Of a DNA stretch of 64,000 bases, positions 44,935-57,700 are shown one piece after another. Both the position numbers and the translations under genes were made by a program. Numbering within the stretch: the stretch's first letter is position 1; every line of letters begins with the position of its first letter. The notes under the pieces were generated by a model. It made no database searches. It saw nothing but the letters and a program-made list of their open reading frames with translations, and was not told the origin of the DNA. The stretch spans positions 62,001 through 126,000 of the forward strand of contig JANPWX010000037.1 in assembly GCA_024734555.1 (NCBI GenBank), in the 5' to 3' direction. This DNA comes from Trochalopteron elliotii (taxonomy: Eukaryota; Chordata; Aves; Passeriformes; Leiothrichidae).

Positions 44935-47900
44935 CGAGAAGGTTTCTGAGGCATCACATGGGAAACCCCACAGACAGATTAGCCCTTGTGCACCTGAGAA
45001 ATTTGTCATCTCCCTGACATTCCTACCATGTTTGTGCAGAATGGCTTTTAAAGTACCTTCTTGAGGTTACTTGAGCATATCTAAAAATGCAAATAAATGT
45101 GTTTTTTTCTTGCCTCTGCCAGGTCAAGTACTAGAGACATGTTTGCTGCAGCTGAGTGACATACACCTATTCAAATCCCTTCTGAACTGGAATCAATATC
45201 AGCTAGATCCATTACCTCCTGCTTTATTGGCAGCTTGGGTCCTTGTTCAGAAAACAGTCCCTCCTAGTAATGTAATAAAGCCCCCACCTTGGAGATAATT
45301 AGATTGCCTGTGATATAAAATCCACTGATGATCATTTCCCTGCTGATTTTGGCTTGCTACTCCAGCTCAGGTTGCAGTCTCCATCACTACATGCTCATAC
45401 ATTAGACCACTTGAGTCTCATCACCTAACAATTGCCATAGCAGATTTATTTGCATTTTTTTTTAACTCTTCCATAATAACAGCAACCAGACAAACCTCAG
45501 AGTGTCATTAACATGCTTTTAAAGATGCACTGAAATGGCTTTTTCAATTACCTCAAGATTTAATATCCTGGCCACAACACAGATATCCCTCACTCTAAGA
45601 AGAAATCCTTCCAGGAGAGAGCACATGACACCGCCCTTCCCTGAATTTCTTTTGGGTCCTCAGTGTATCCCAGAGGCAGATGAATTCAAACTTGTGAGCA
45701 AAAGTACATTCCACAAATGCTATGAACACTCAGACATGGCCTTTCCAGCTGTTTTTCCTTACCACACCTTCCTGGTGCCTTGATAGATTCCCAGTTCAAG
45801 AGTCCTCACTTGCCATGAATTTCATTACTAATAAATGAGGGAACCACAACCTCAGGAATCAACTTCCTCTAAAGTTCCCTCCCTTGCTCCTGTGGTGCAA
45901 CTTGCCCCAGAAGGTCCCAGGAATGCAGATTTTGGTTTACTGTTGAACACTCTTGCTCTTGGCTCCAGTCATTGAAGGGTGAGAGAAAACAAATCCACTT
46001 GTTAGATAGGTCTGCCTGTAAATGATGCTCTCCCTGTCCCAACAGGTGGGAATACACGACTTTTCACATCCCCTGGGGCCTGAAGATCATCTTTCTAATT
46101 GTCTTCATGTCTTTAAACACTGGCAGTGGATGACTGGCAGCACCTCTGTGCAATGTACAGCACAGACTATAGTGTATGAGAAAACACTTGCTAATCCTGA
46201 GCTAAAAACCCCAGTGCAGTAGGAATATTTATTGCCCATTTTTAGGCATTTAAGCTCAAACCTTCCCCACTGGTATTAAATACTTAACTAAAACAGCAGA
46301 AGGCTGAAATAGAAAGAACCAAGGCATAAAGGGAAAGCTGGTTTCCCTTGGTGTCACAAACACTGACAGTTTTCATGCATTTATCAAAACAAGTACAAGA
46401 ACACTCGGTTTGAAGGTGTCATTTTCATCCTCTTATAGTCAAGAGCTGCAAGTTCTCCCCTGGCTGTTTGAGGCTGTAACTCTCTTGTGGGCACAGTGTC
46501 TCCACCAGAGGTTTTCTCCACTCATGGCTTTTTGCTGCAATGTATTAACTGTCATGGGAAGGAAAGACGGTGGGCTTGCTCATTTGCCTTGCTAGAAAAT
46601 AACCCTGAAATCCACACAGGTTGCCAATATATAAATACTCCATGGGTTTTGGATTGGTATTTAACTTCCCACCAGCTGAACAATTCCAAAGCAGTGGTAA
46701 TCAACTCTTTCAGCATTGCCCATGAGCCTTCCACCAGCACAGCTCAGGTGAACAGTGAGAACAATGAACATTCCATGACACACAAAATATTGTTGCCGTG
46801 CAGAGCATTTGTTTTTCCCAATATTATTGCCTATAGGTTTGCAAAGACTGAGGCTCCCCAGCACAATGGAGGTTGCCAAATCCTGGGATTCCCGGGAAAC
46901 ATCCCAATAGTCTTGGAGTTCTGCCTGAGCCTGGATAAACACAATGTATTACAATCAACAAAGGCCTTAATTAATGGATGCTGACATTGTACCCACCGAG
47001 GAACAAACAAAGGGAAAGCATGGCCCTCTGCCCAAGCATCTTAGAGTCTAACTCAGGCAGGCAATAGGGATCAGACACACCAGGCCTGCAGAGGGAAGGC
47101 TGACACTGAGCTTTCCCTTTGTCTTATGTCAATACAGATACAGGCAGTGGCAGCAGAAAACATCTCTCCCTGCAACCTGAGGGCTTTTCTTGCCTTTTTG
47201 TCCACTAGCAAGTTCACATTTTATCTTCCCTTCATCTGCTCATCTCCCTGCTGCTTCCCTCACACACATGCCTCTTTTTTCCTCATTAAATTCCTCTTAA
47301 ATTAAACCTTTTTTTTGTTTTTTTTTTTTGCAGTCTTCCGCATTTGGTCCTACCAGCTCAGAACATCTCCCTCCAGAAGCAAATCATCTCACCTCCTCCC
47401 CTCTCTTGGCCTAGGACACCCACCTCCCTGGTTCAAATGCTCTCACATATTTGGCTCAAAAGCTCCTCTGTCCCGTACTCCGAGGTATTTTCCCCCTTTT
47501 GTACAACTCCTAACAGCCTGCAATCTTTGCATGGCTTGTAATTTCTTCTGCCCACAGAAGATACCATCTCTTTCCATCCTGTCTGAAGTCTTCCATCAAG
47601 ATCATGAGAAGCTGTCAGATAAAATCACACACCCTGACAGTGCACTTGGACCCTGGGGATGGGGAGGCAGGAGGAACCACTGGCATCTGCAGATGGCAGG
47701 GATATGAATAAAGTCCTTCATGCAGAGGATGTTAGTAAGCCCCTGGATCTCTTCACTGTCTACACAATGAGAAAATGAAATACATGTAGTCTACAAGCAA
47801 ATCAAGTGCAAATGCAGATCACAATTCAAATCTGAGTGCCTTCCCACTTCCAAAACATGCTATTTTTGGGACATTTGTTGATTTGTTTATCTTCCTTTGC

Positions 47901-48241
47901 CAAAAACCAGGAATTCATCATCAGTTTAAATCCCTCCAGGTTTTCTATTTCCATTCCTGTTTTATTTCCATTAAAATACTCCACTCAGCCAAAATCTTAC
48001 TTAGTTTTCACTATTTTTTTACTGAGAAATTCAAATGTATTGAAAAAGAACTGTAATAAGGCCCCTAAAGATTCTAAATCTGAATAAGTGACACACAGAA
48101 ACTTCTCTTCCCTGCAGTTGAGAAAATTGTATTACTATGCACAATATTGTCATAATCCTCTCTACTATTATGCCTAGACAGAAGGAAGCTGAATATATCT
48201 ACTTCATGCTGGTGAAAAGTGGACAGAACTAGAGGAAAATG

Positions 48242-48243
48242 TA

Positions 48244-48292
<49 letters not shown>

Positions 48293-48302
48293 NNNNNNNN
48301 NN

Positions 48303-48349
<47 letters not shown>
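48242..48349. repeat. (AAT)n microsatellite with a 10-N gap
   Basis: About 100 bases of AAT triplets are interrupted by ten N at 48293-48302. The true length is unknown. The repeat lies 48 bases downstream of the exon 8 donor in transcript terms, where it reads as (ATT)n. Confidence 0.95.
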
Positions 48350-48350
<1 letters not shown>

Positions 48351-48396
48351 GGCAACAAAACCAGACCAGAAGTGAAGATATTTTTAAAGTACTTAC

Positions 48397-48460
48397 CCAG
48401 CATCAGAGCTGTTGCCACACAGTAACACATCTTCTGTACCGTTTTTTATGAAATAGTTCA
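48397..48460 (-). CDS. SCN5A: Exon 8: 64-base exon of the domain I outer loop
   Basis: The exon follows tatgttgcag and precedes gtaagt. It completes a valine codon begun in exon 7 and then encodes NYFIKNGTEDVLL and CGNSSDA, leaving two bases of a glycine codon. It carries two more sequons, NGT and NSS, and a cysteine expected to join a disulfide of the domain I turret. The 64-base size is the conserved size of this exon across Nav1 genes, and too short for a normal ORF search; it was found by homology and splice phase. It sits alone between two introns of more than 13 kb, with a long AAT repeat about 48 bases after its donor site. Confidence 0.94.
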
Positions 48461-50082
48461 CTGCAACATAAAGAGAGAAACTGCTTTTTAAATAAACACA
48501 TTCTGGGGATGATAACACTGAAAAATATCATCCAGCAGCCAGCATATTCAACTGGGACAGCAACTGAGAGATGAATGGCACACTTTTGCTTTGTTTTGCT
48601 GATTTTAACTTCTATAAATTGGAAATACGTATATATTTTTTCAAATCTCTGTAAGCACTTGCTGTTTGCATTTCGAATCTGACCAGTTGAATAAGGTGAC
48701 AATGGGCCACGGGCAAAGTTTTCAGGAAATTCTGTCCAGCCATGTCCCTCTGTTCAAACCAAGAACATTGTTACTAAATTCTGTAAATGAAACCAAACCA
48801 TATGCTAGCCTGTAACTTTTAGTCTCTGCAGTGATGACACACATATTAATTGAAGTTTGTGGCAGAAATTACTGACTCATAGGTTAAAAACGTAACCATC
48901 TAAAACTCGGAATGTAATAATATTAACAAAGCAGCCCACTCCCTCAGTCTGGTGGATTCTGCTCAGCACAGAATACACAGTATAAAGCAAAAGAAACTAA
49001 AACTCACCCTATTAAAGATCAAACAAACAAGGAAGTATTCACAAAGACAAATATTTATCACTGTAGTCATCTGTAATGGCAATGGAGAGAGACAGACACT
49101 TCTCAAGGGAACCTCAGAAGAGCAAGCTAAATTTGAGTGTTGTGGATCATTCCCAGGTTGACTATCAACAAGGCTTAAGGAAATTAGCATTTCCAGGCTA
49201 ATGAGAGACTTTGCATACACACTTCTCCTCTCCCCAGCCAACCAAGTCTAACATGCAGAGTAACAGAACAGGAGGCCAATTTCTTCTCAAAAGGATAAGC
49301 AAAATAAATCAAGTGCTCTGGAGGGAGTGTGAAGAAAAGATGTTCTAAGGAGCATCTCTAAAACCTGGATGGTGGCAGGGAAGAACACACAGAAGCATTG
49401 CTCTAGAAACATAAGAAACACAGAACAGAGGTGTGCAGCTCACTGAGGAAGGGTAAATAATCTGGTGTGCTTTGCTGCAGCAGAGAGGAGTGATCCCCTC
49501 TTGACCAAGATGTGATGGTGGCAGCCTTGCCTGGTCAGGCTTTGTGAGCAGAGTGGCCTCTGCAGATGCTGCTCACAAGAGGTTCTCCATTCCAGGCCAA
49601 CCCTCTGTTGTGAAATGTTTTAAAAATCAAGAGTGACAGCTTATCCAGGCGGGCTATGCAGAGAATGCTCAATGGCTCAAGCCCTGAACAGATGTGCTGT
49701 GGCTTTCCCAGTGAGCTGTGAGCAGTGGAAAAGCCCTGCTCTGCTGCATGCCAAGAGGGAATTACTGCCCAGGAGCTTGTGGTTACAGGGGCACGTGGTG
49801 GTGTTCACAAGTTATCAGGGCACAGATCCTGCTCAGATTGGATGCTTTTCCACTTTGTCTGGTCCACGTGGGCTTTCTACAGAAACACCTTGTGTGACAG
49901 CAGCACTCAGGACATGAGGATTGGGGATCAATCTCCACAGAACAGGGAAAGATGCCACTTCTGCACCACCTTCCACCCTCCAGTTCTGCTGGGCAAGGAC
50001 CTGTGCTTTTCTCAGGACAGATGGCACTTTATTTGGGTTACACAGAGTCAGTGGTACAAACACACCAGACCACTTTCTCTCT

Positions 50083-50142
50083 GAGCCAGATGGTCTTTAA
50101 GGTGCTATCCAACACAAACCATATCATGATTCTATGATTCCA
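50083..50142 (+). mobile_element. CR1 LINE tail remnant
   Basis: About 60 bases match the last part of CR1: agatggtctttaaggtgc, atccaacacaaaccatatca and tgattctatgattcc. The upstream part is not recognisable, so this is a short truncated copy. Confidence 0.6.
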
Positions 50143-50320
50143 GGTTTGATTGAAATTCTGGAGTACAGTGTTGGTTGAAAACCAAAACAACACCTCCTGG
50201 TCAGCCAAATCAGAAAATAAGAACAGTCTGAGCACAGGATTAAGGAGGACAAGGATTCTCTGTGTGCAAACAAGAAGTCTGAAATCTCGAGAATGAACAA
50301 AATTTTGTTGTCTGCTGTTG

Positions 50321-50382
50321 ACTTAAGCATTTACATTTCTAATACAGGTAAGCATTTCTAAAACTTAAGCATTTACATTTCT
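50321..50382 (+). repeat. 20-base direct repeat pair
   Basis: The word acttaagcatttacatttct occurs at 50321-50340 and again at 50363-50382, 42 bases apart. It is a small local duplication in intron 7. Confidence 0.85.
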
Positions 50383-53300
50383 GTGGCAGGTGCCACAGAG
50401 CCCCATGAAATGCAGGCTGTGGGACTGGTGTGTAGGTGCTTCTGGGAGGGCACATCTTCACCACGGGGTCTGTGCAAGGGACTGCCACAGCCACTGTGGC
50501 ATAGAAAGCTGACAATTTTATTTTATAATAATTTATTATTTCATAATAATTGATAAACAAAGCCACTGTGACAAACCTTGGGCTGAGGAAGAGGCAAGCT
50601 CCCCATTCCCCACTGATAAATGAAAGGGGGATTAGAGCTTTATACCCAAAGAGACAAATTGCTGTATTATCAAAAATGGGCACAACAATCAATCTTTCCT
50701 TCAAAGCCCGTTGGTTTGGGTTTCAGTCAAGCCTGCTGGGCAATCAGAGAGCTGCAAGAAGCAAACAGGCATCACTCTTGCTTTAAAGAATTAACAACCT
50801 TAGTACCATGTTAACTCATGGCCTCAGCTTCCCATCAGTTAGCTCTAATGTGGGCAGAGAACTAGGAAATCCTTTTTCATGCAGAGCAGGATGTTCTCTC
50901 CGAAAACTGCTCAAACTGAGCAATGTCACCTGAAAACACAATGATTTTTCATTGCCTTGGAAGACTGCAATTAATTTTTGTTTTCTTTTTCACTGAAACA
51001 TTTCAGCTGGCCAGAGGGGAGAAAATAGAAAAACAAATATGGAAAATAAAACTGAAACCCTCTATTTTAGGTGTTTACTTTTTTTTTTTTTAATTTTCGA
51101 AGTAAAATTAAGCCAAAACCATGACATTTGTAGCACCTGTATATGTGTACATAAACTTTATGCAATGTGCTATTCTTTCCAAAGGTAATGTATTTTTTTT
51201 TTTTACCAGCTTTACTAAAATGTTCATGTCACAGTCATAGGGTATATGTTGCTTTTTAGGAATTTTTCTACAGGAATTCCCAGAGTAAGGTAACTACCTG
51301 GTCATATTAAAAGAAGTAGAAATGGTCTGAATAACAAGGTCTCCTTCAAGTCCATGTTCTGCTCCCTACACTTCTCAAAGCAAGTAATGCTGGCCATAAT
51401 TTTGAAGTCATTATATGCAAGTGGGAAAAACCACAAATTTTCCATGTCTGTTCTTGCAATATCTTCCTCCCAGAGTCAGTTCCTCATCATTTTTTCTGTT
51501 TCATTCTACACTTTTTCTGATTTCTCAATATCTTTCAGGTTTCTGCACTGCTCCCTCCCACAACCAGGTGACTGTAACAGAGTAAACATTCACCAACTTC
51601 TCCACTTGTCAAATTAACAGCAGAAAAAATAAAGGCAAACTTCCTCAAAAAAAAAAATTATTCCAATTAAAAATATGCTCCAGCTTTTGCTTTCCACGCC
51701 TCTATCACACAACTGAGCAGAAAGCCAGTAGGGTACATGGACTGCAGGGTAGAAACCTTCCTCATTTCTGTGTGAAGGAAAATTTTCTCATTCAGAAAAC
51801 TGAGAAAGGTTGAAGTCAGCTTAGAAAACACAGCTTCTGCCTCCATTTTCTGCTCCTCCTTTGAAGGACCTACTGAAACGTTATTTTGACTCGCCTTACA
51901 ACAAATTAATTCCAATTAAAAATAAAACCACCACAACAACCCTATATATTATCACACTTGCATAAAGAGCAACATTCAAATATCATTAGTCACTGCCCAG
52001 AGAAGAGTCCTCTGGCTGACTTTCTAACAAAAACTTTCACAGAGGTGTTTGTTATCTCAGACTATTTATTGCAGCCACACAGGCACTGACTGCTTGGAGA
52101 CTTTCTCTCTGCGCTGGGGCTGGCACAGAGCACTGACAGCCACCCAACGCCCCCATTCCAAATTTAAAATGCAGTTTAGAAAGCTCCATCTCCTCACTGT
52201 TGTGATACATGGCACAGAAGGGAAACAGACAACACCCCCTCCTCGCCCTTTCGCCCACCGCTTTGCCCCCTGGTAATACATGATAATTAAAAGGAATCCT
52301 TGCTGCACTTGCTGTGTGCACACTGTGCCACACACGGCAGAGCCTCTAATAAATGAAATTGAGTTTGGAGATGAAAAACATGCCTCACAAAAGCCATGGA
52401 ACAGGCTGTATTAAGGGTGTTATTAGGGGAGAAGGCTTGGGAAAAAAATATGGTGTTGCCGGTTAGTTTTTCCTGACTAAAAAGGGTTGCAAATAATTAT
52501 TATAATCAGTTGTTCTCCTGTTGCTCAGCCCATGGCAGGGGATCTGTCTCTCCTTTGCTGTCCCCTGGCATTTGCTGCTGCTGACCCTTCTGCTGAGTTT
52601 CAGAGGCTCTTGGGTGCTCACCTCTCCTTGCTTTCCCATCCTCCCTCTTTCCCTGGGAAATCCCTTCTAGCCCAGCTCTCTGCTGCCTCCAAACCCTGTG
52701 ATCAAGTGGAAGGACATTTCCTAAACTTCAGTTCAAAAAGGAACAGGAGGAGTTATGGCCAAGATGGTTGGATGGGTAGAGGGAGCAGACATCAAGGGGA
52801 CAAACTTTATGCACAGCACCAGCAACTGCATGACTTCGTGGTAAGCACAGCTTGGAATTCTGGGCATGAGTTGTCCTGCAGGAGATATGGAGGGGCTGGG
52901 AGGAGGTTGTAGAAAATCATACAACCAGGTGGTGAGAGGAAGGTGTTCTCCTTCAGTCTGAGTCTCTCTGGTAGGCTTCTGTTAGTGCTTCCCCAGACAA
53001 GTCAGAGAAATAATTTTCCTGCCAGGCTCAGCAGTTGCCACAGCACAGAAAAAGTCTCCAATTTTGACAGGACAGATTTTTTCCCCCTTTGTGAAAAAGC
53101 CACTAAAAATATCAATCAAGCCCTCTTGAGCTAGATGGCTCCCGTGCACTAGGAAGAGGCTCTGAAAGCCTCAGAGATCTACAGTACCTGTTTGTGCTGC
53201 TCATATGGTCTGAGGGAACAAAAAGCACATCAGGAGAGGAGGAAAAACACATCAGGAGCCTTTGGAGATGTGCACTAGAGGAGAGCAGAGAATTTAGATG

Positions 53301-54254
53301 CTGTCAAATTGGCTTGGGGACCTTGCCAAGCCCAGGAGCATCCCCAGGAAGACAAGACAGGAGACAATGACTAGCAATAAACACACATGCTGGCTTTTAA
53401 ACATCTTCAGATAACCTCCTTTAATACCTCTGTGCCTCACCAGTCACTCAGACCCACAGTCTTAGGGCTGTAGGGTACACTGCATGTAACTAAAAGCATA
53501 TTTAGTACCACTTGTTTAGACATATGCTCCACATGAATAGGCAGCAAAGTGCTGAAGTGTGCTCTCTGGAAGTTTTGTAGAGGTTTTTGTGTTTTGTGGA
53601 ATTTTTTCATATGTCTCACACAAAAGAATTAAAATCAAAAGCTGTTTCAAAGGTCAAATGCATTTGTGATTACAGACAGATGATGGAAAAATAGAAAAAA
53701 AAACAACTTCTGCACTTACTGTGATAAAGAAAACAAATAAATTTTATCAAAAAATGGATGAGAGACAGAAAACACAGGTTTAGATGAAAAGTCAGTATGC
53801 AGGACCTCTGTAGGCTAATGGAGGGCTGCACCTGCACTTCTTTGTAACATTCGTAAGTAGAAGAGAAAAAGAGGGTGAGCAGAGAGGTAACAACATCTCC
53901 TATACACAGTATTTATCAGGTGAATAAAGTCTGAGGCATGGACTGAATGAGGAACACTAGAGACATCTACTCCACTAAAAAACAGGGAGAGGAGAAATAC
54001 AAAGTGGAATATTAAGTTGTCAGAAAGTGAAGTAAAGCAGAGAAGACGAAAATCTCACCTATTCATAACCTTGTCAGTCCTTAAATTCCCTGTATCAGCT
54101 CAGATAAGAGAGATGGATTCTCTTTTTTTTTGGGGTAGGGTTCCTTAGTCAACACTTTTATGTAATATGAAGCTATGATCAGAGAAAAGTGTAATACTGA
54201 TATACAGGAGGGCCAGGCTGGGGTAGCATATAGGAAAATGCTGATGAACAGTGG

Positions 54255-54715
54255 CTTGTTTCTATCAGTTCTGTTTAATAACTTTTCCAATGATCTGGAC
54301 AAGGGGATCAAGTGCAACCTCAGTCAATTTGCATATGACACCAAGCTGGGTGGGAGGGTAGGAAAGGCTCCTCACTCTCTGCAGCTCCCTGACAGGAGGG
54401 TCCAGCCAGGCCAGGGTCAGTCTCTTCTCCCAGGGAACAAGTGATGACAGGACTGGAAGAAATGACCTCAAGTTGCATGTGAGGAGGTTTGGATTGGATA
54501 TTTGGAAATATTTCCTCATGGGAAGGGTCATCAGGCATTGGAATAGGCTGCCTAGGCAGGTGGTGGAGTCACCATCCCCACAGATGTTTAAAAGATGTGT
54601 GGATGTGACACTTGGGGACAGGGTTTTAGTGGTGGACTTGGCAGTGCTGGGGTAGTGGTTGGACTTGATGGTCTTAAAAGTCTTTTCCAACCTAAATGAC
54701 TCAATGATCCAGAGG
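54255..54715 (+). mobile_element. CR1 LINE fragment with remnant of the coding end
   Basis: This is the longest CR1 copy in the window, about 460 bases. It starts in the end of the coding region (aacttttccaatgatctgg, tgacaccaagctgggtggg), passes through ctcaagttgcatgtgagg, gcattggaataggctgcct and tggtggagtcaccatcccc, and ends tggacttgatggtctt then caacctaaatgactcaatga. The reading frame is broken, so it encodes nothing active. Confidence 0.88.
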
Positions 54716-57700
54716 AAAGACCCCTTTCAATGCTTTCAATAGGGTATCTGCCAGACTGGAAAGTATTGAGAAGGGAATGAGAATGACTGGGAAAATTTAA
54801 GGAGAGCAGCAATTGAAGAAATGGGCATCTTTTATCCTAGAAAAATGTGACTATCACAGTTAAAAAATAGCATGTATTCTGGAAAAGGAGAACAGGGAGC
54901 TTTGTGTGCTCCTAGTGACAAGAATGTGATAACAGTGTTTTTTGCCTTAAGAAAATGGAAGGGGGAAAAGAAAAGAAGAATTCTCAAAACTGAAGATAAA
55001 GGAAATATTTTTCACTAAATTTCCCATTTGAACTGCTGAAGTTGCTGCTGCAGGGTGCCCCTGTGGACAAAACATTCAAAGAAAGATTTGCTGCCTGTGT
55101 AGATAAGGATATCCTGAGTTACAACAGTTAATGTTAATAGAACATTAGAAAAATATCTATACTTTGAGCTCTACTAATCGTTTTCTGGAGCAAATGGGGC
55201 TGTTTGGTGCCACAGAGAGATGCTGCTCTGGGTATGCCAAGGCCAGACTGAGCCTGGGAATTCCCATATTTTATCTCCACCACACTGGGGGGAATCCAGC
55301 ACTGAAGAAAATTAACAGGAGGAAATATATCTTTACTTTTTCCTTAAAAGCAGTGCAATAAGAGCAAACAGCAATGCAAGTTATTCTCTGCTCACAGTGC
55401 ACCTGGGCTGAGTGCTCAGAGGTAAAAGCAGATTCCTCTTGCCTTTCCAATGCACTTTATTGCTGAACCTGGAGCATGGAGCAGTCCATGGCCTTAATGG
55501 GCACATAGAAAGTCCTTTTAAATGCACATCACTGTTCAAGTCAGGTAGTGTTTTAATTCTGTAGCCTTTGAACAATTTGAAGGTGCAGGAAAACTGAAAA
55601 TGTTTAGTCTGAATTTTCCATGGCAGATCTTTCCTCAAGTAGATCTCTCCTTTCTATGAGCAGTGATGAGAACGAAAGGTGTAACTGAGGTAGAAATCCT
55701 CCTGTTTCACAATGTATTTTAAATAGTTACAATATAAGAACTTCATCTTTCACCACAAGGCTGAAAAAAATCATACTGGATGGTCAGGAAGAGACTGTAT
55801 TGGATTCAACTTTATCAATTCCTATGTTTTTCTGATCCTTGCACTTTTGATGAGGCTTTCTTTTTCTAATTAGCTTAAAAAGTTAAAGTGCACAGGTACA
55901 ATACCCATGTTAATACCACATCAGAGCATTAAGTTTTGAGCATTGATGAAGCTATTTATCAGAAGACCCACAGCACTTGAACAAAGCCACAATATTTACA
56001 GTTGAAGTAGAGTAATGTCAATAGATTCCATGCTGACAAGCACTGTCTGAAAGCCCAGAGAGGTTCCTTGTTTTAATCACTGGTTCATATACAATCATAC
56101 ATAATAAAACACCCATGCCAGTCCCAACTCGATTTATTGCTCCTCTCTTTCCTCCCACCTCCATAATTATTCATCCAACACTCACTGTCTTCTATTACCA
56201 CCTCAGACAGTGCCTCACACACTTCAGCTCTCCCCAAACTGGCTACATTTACTATCTGACTCGGACAAAATTCTTTTCTCTACAGTTCCCATACGGATTC
56301 AGAGTATCTGTTCATAGAGCTCCATTTCAGTGGTTTTCTGGAAACAAAAATGATTTCATCAGGCAGAGATAACAATCAGGCACAGAGCTTAGGGAAGATA
56401 CCCACAGCCTCATTTACATGCAGACACACATTTCTATATATTCACAGATCTGTGCCTCAGCATCTGTTCCACACAAGCCTTTGATCCCTTCTCAAGTGCC
56501 CAAGAAGGCCACAATACGGATGGGTATCCCCAAAACTTCACATACTCTATACATCTTGCTAAATATAGAACCTGAAGCAGCCCTAATTCTTCCAGGTCTA
56601 ACTGGAGGTGACAAAAAAAAATATTATATTAATCTTGATCTGGAATTTTTCTTTTAAAAGGTGTTTTTTTTTCCCCAGATCACTGTTAAACACACAATTT
56701 GGCTCCAGAAGAAGAGAAAAATCACTGCCATGAAGTGAATGCCAGAGACTACTCTAGAAGAAAAAGTAACAACCCTGAAATACCTCTTCTAAGCTATAAA
56801 AATAGTAGCTAATTCCTCCCACCAAATGGCTCATAAAGCTTGAACATTCATTTATTTTACTTGTTTGTTTTGTTTTTTTTTAATGTCAATTACTTGGACA
56901 GGATATCTAATGGAAATTACAGGGTTGCTCTTTTTTATCTCAAAAGATTCTGATTTTGAGAGAAAATATATATAAAAAACTTTGAAATTAAGACTCTTTC
57001 AGAGTGTCTTAAACAAGATATTCAGTCTAAAGAAAAAGAAAATGCCGAGGTTTATGATTATCATTCCATAAGTGAGTTTATAATTTAATTATAGTTTTAA
57101 GGTCCTTCTCTAAAGCATTTTTTCTTATGCTTTCAGCCCTTACATTAAGCCCTCCTCAACAAAAGGACTCAGATTTCTACTTACTGACCAGTCAATAATC
57201 CATTTTCATAATGGAATACATAAATGACATTAAAGATTCTAAAATCATCAGCTACATGAATCAACTACACTCAGTCCATTGGTACATCTCTAAGCCAGTG
57301 ACACATCTGACATCCTATAGCTTTTAATCCCTTCTAACTCGCACATTCATGAAGCTTCACTTCATCAAATAAGTCTTTAATTTAAACACCACACCCCAAG
57401 ACAGGCTTTCAAGACTGTTATTTGGAGCTGCTTTCCTAGACATGTTCACAAGTATTGAAATTAGGCTTACAGTTTTTTAGTCAGCTGGTATTTCTAAACT
57501 ATTAAATCTCCTAATGATAACCAACAGCTCGATGACTTTGATATTGATATACAGAGCTCATCATTTTCATAATGCTGTGGATGTAAACTATCATTATTTT
57601 CAACCTTTTTTTCCCCTCTTATTTCATTTTTACAAACAATCACTGCTGCCTCTAAAACTCCAGCCTTCCAGGTTTGTTATTATTAATGTCTAAAAATAAT

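Larger units (their letters stand above)
35217..48396 (-). other. Intron 8 (13.2 kb)
   Basis: This intron is rich in simple repeats: an AAT run with an assembly gap at 48242-48349, TG/TA repeats within a duplicated unit at 43982-44176, and a compound TAA/TATGAAGAA/TATGAA array at 38400-38550. It also holds a dispersed 174-bp repeat pair (42049-42222 and 44761-44934). I see no coding exon; the open frames here are short and have no recognisable domain. Confidence 0.8.

Noticed and set aside
46487..46984. 165-residue plus-strand open frame, the second longest in the window
   Set aside because: Its composition is ordinary and no domain, signal peptide or start context supports it; it lies inside intron 8 of the opposite strand.
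48074..48430. Minus-strand open frame with a long polyleucine run
   Set aside because: The leucines come from translating the (AAT)n repeat and the N gap; only the 64-base exon at its edge is coding, and in a different frame.
54265..54690. 141-residue minus-strand open frame
   Set aside because: It is antisense to the CR1 fragment at 54255-54715.
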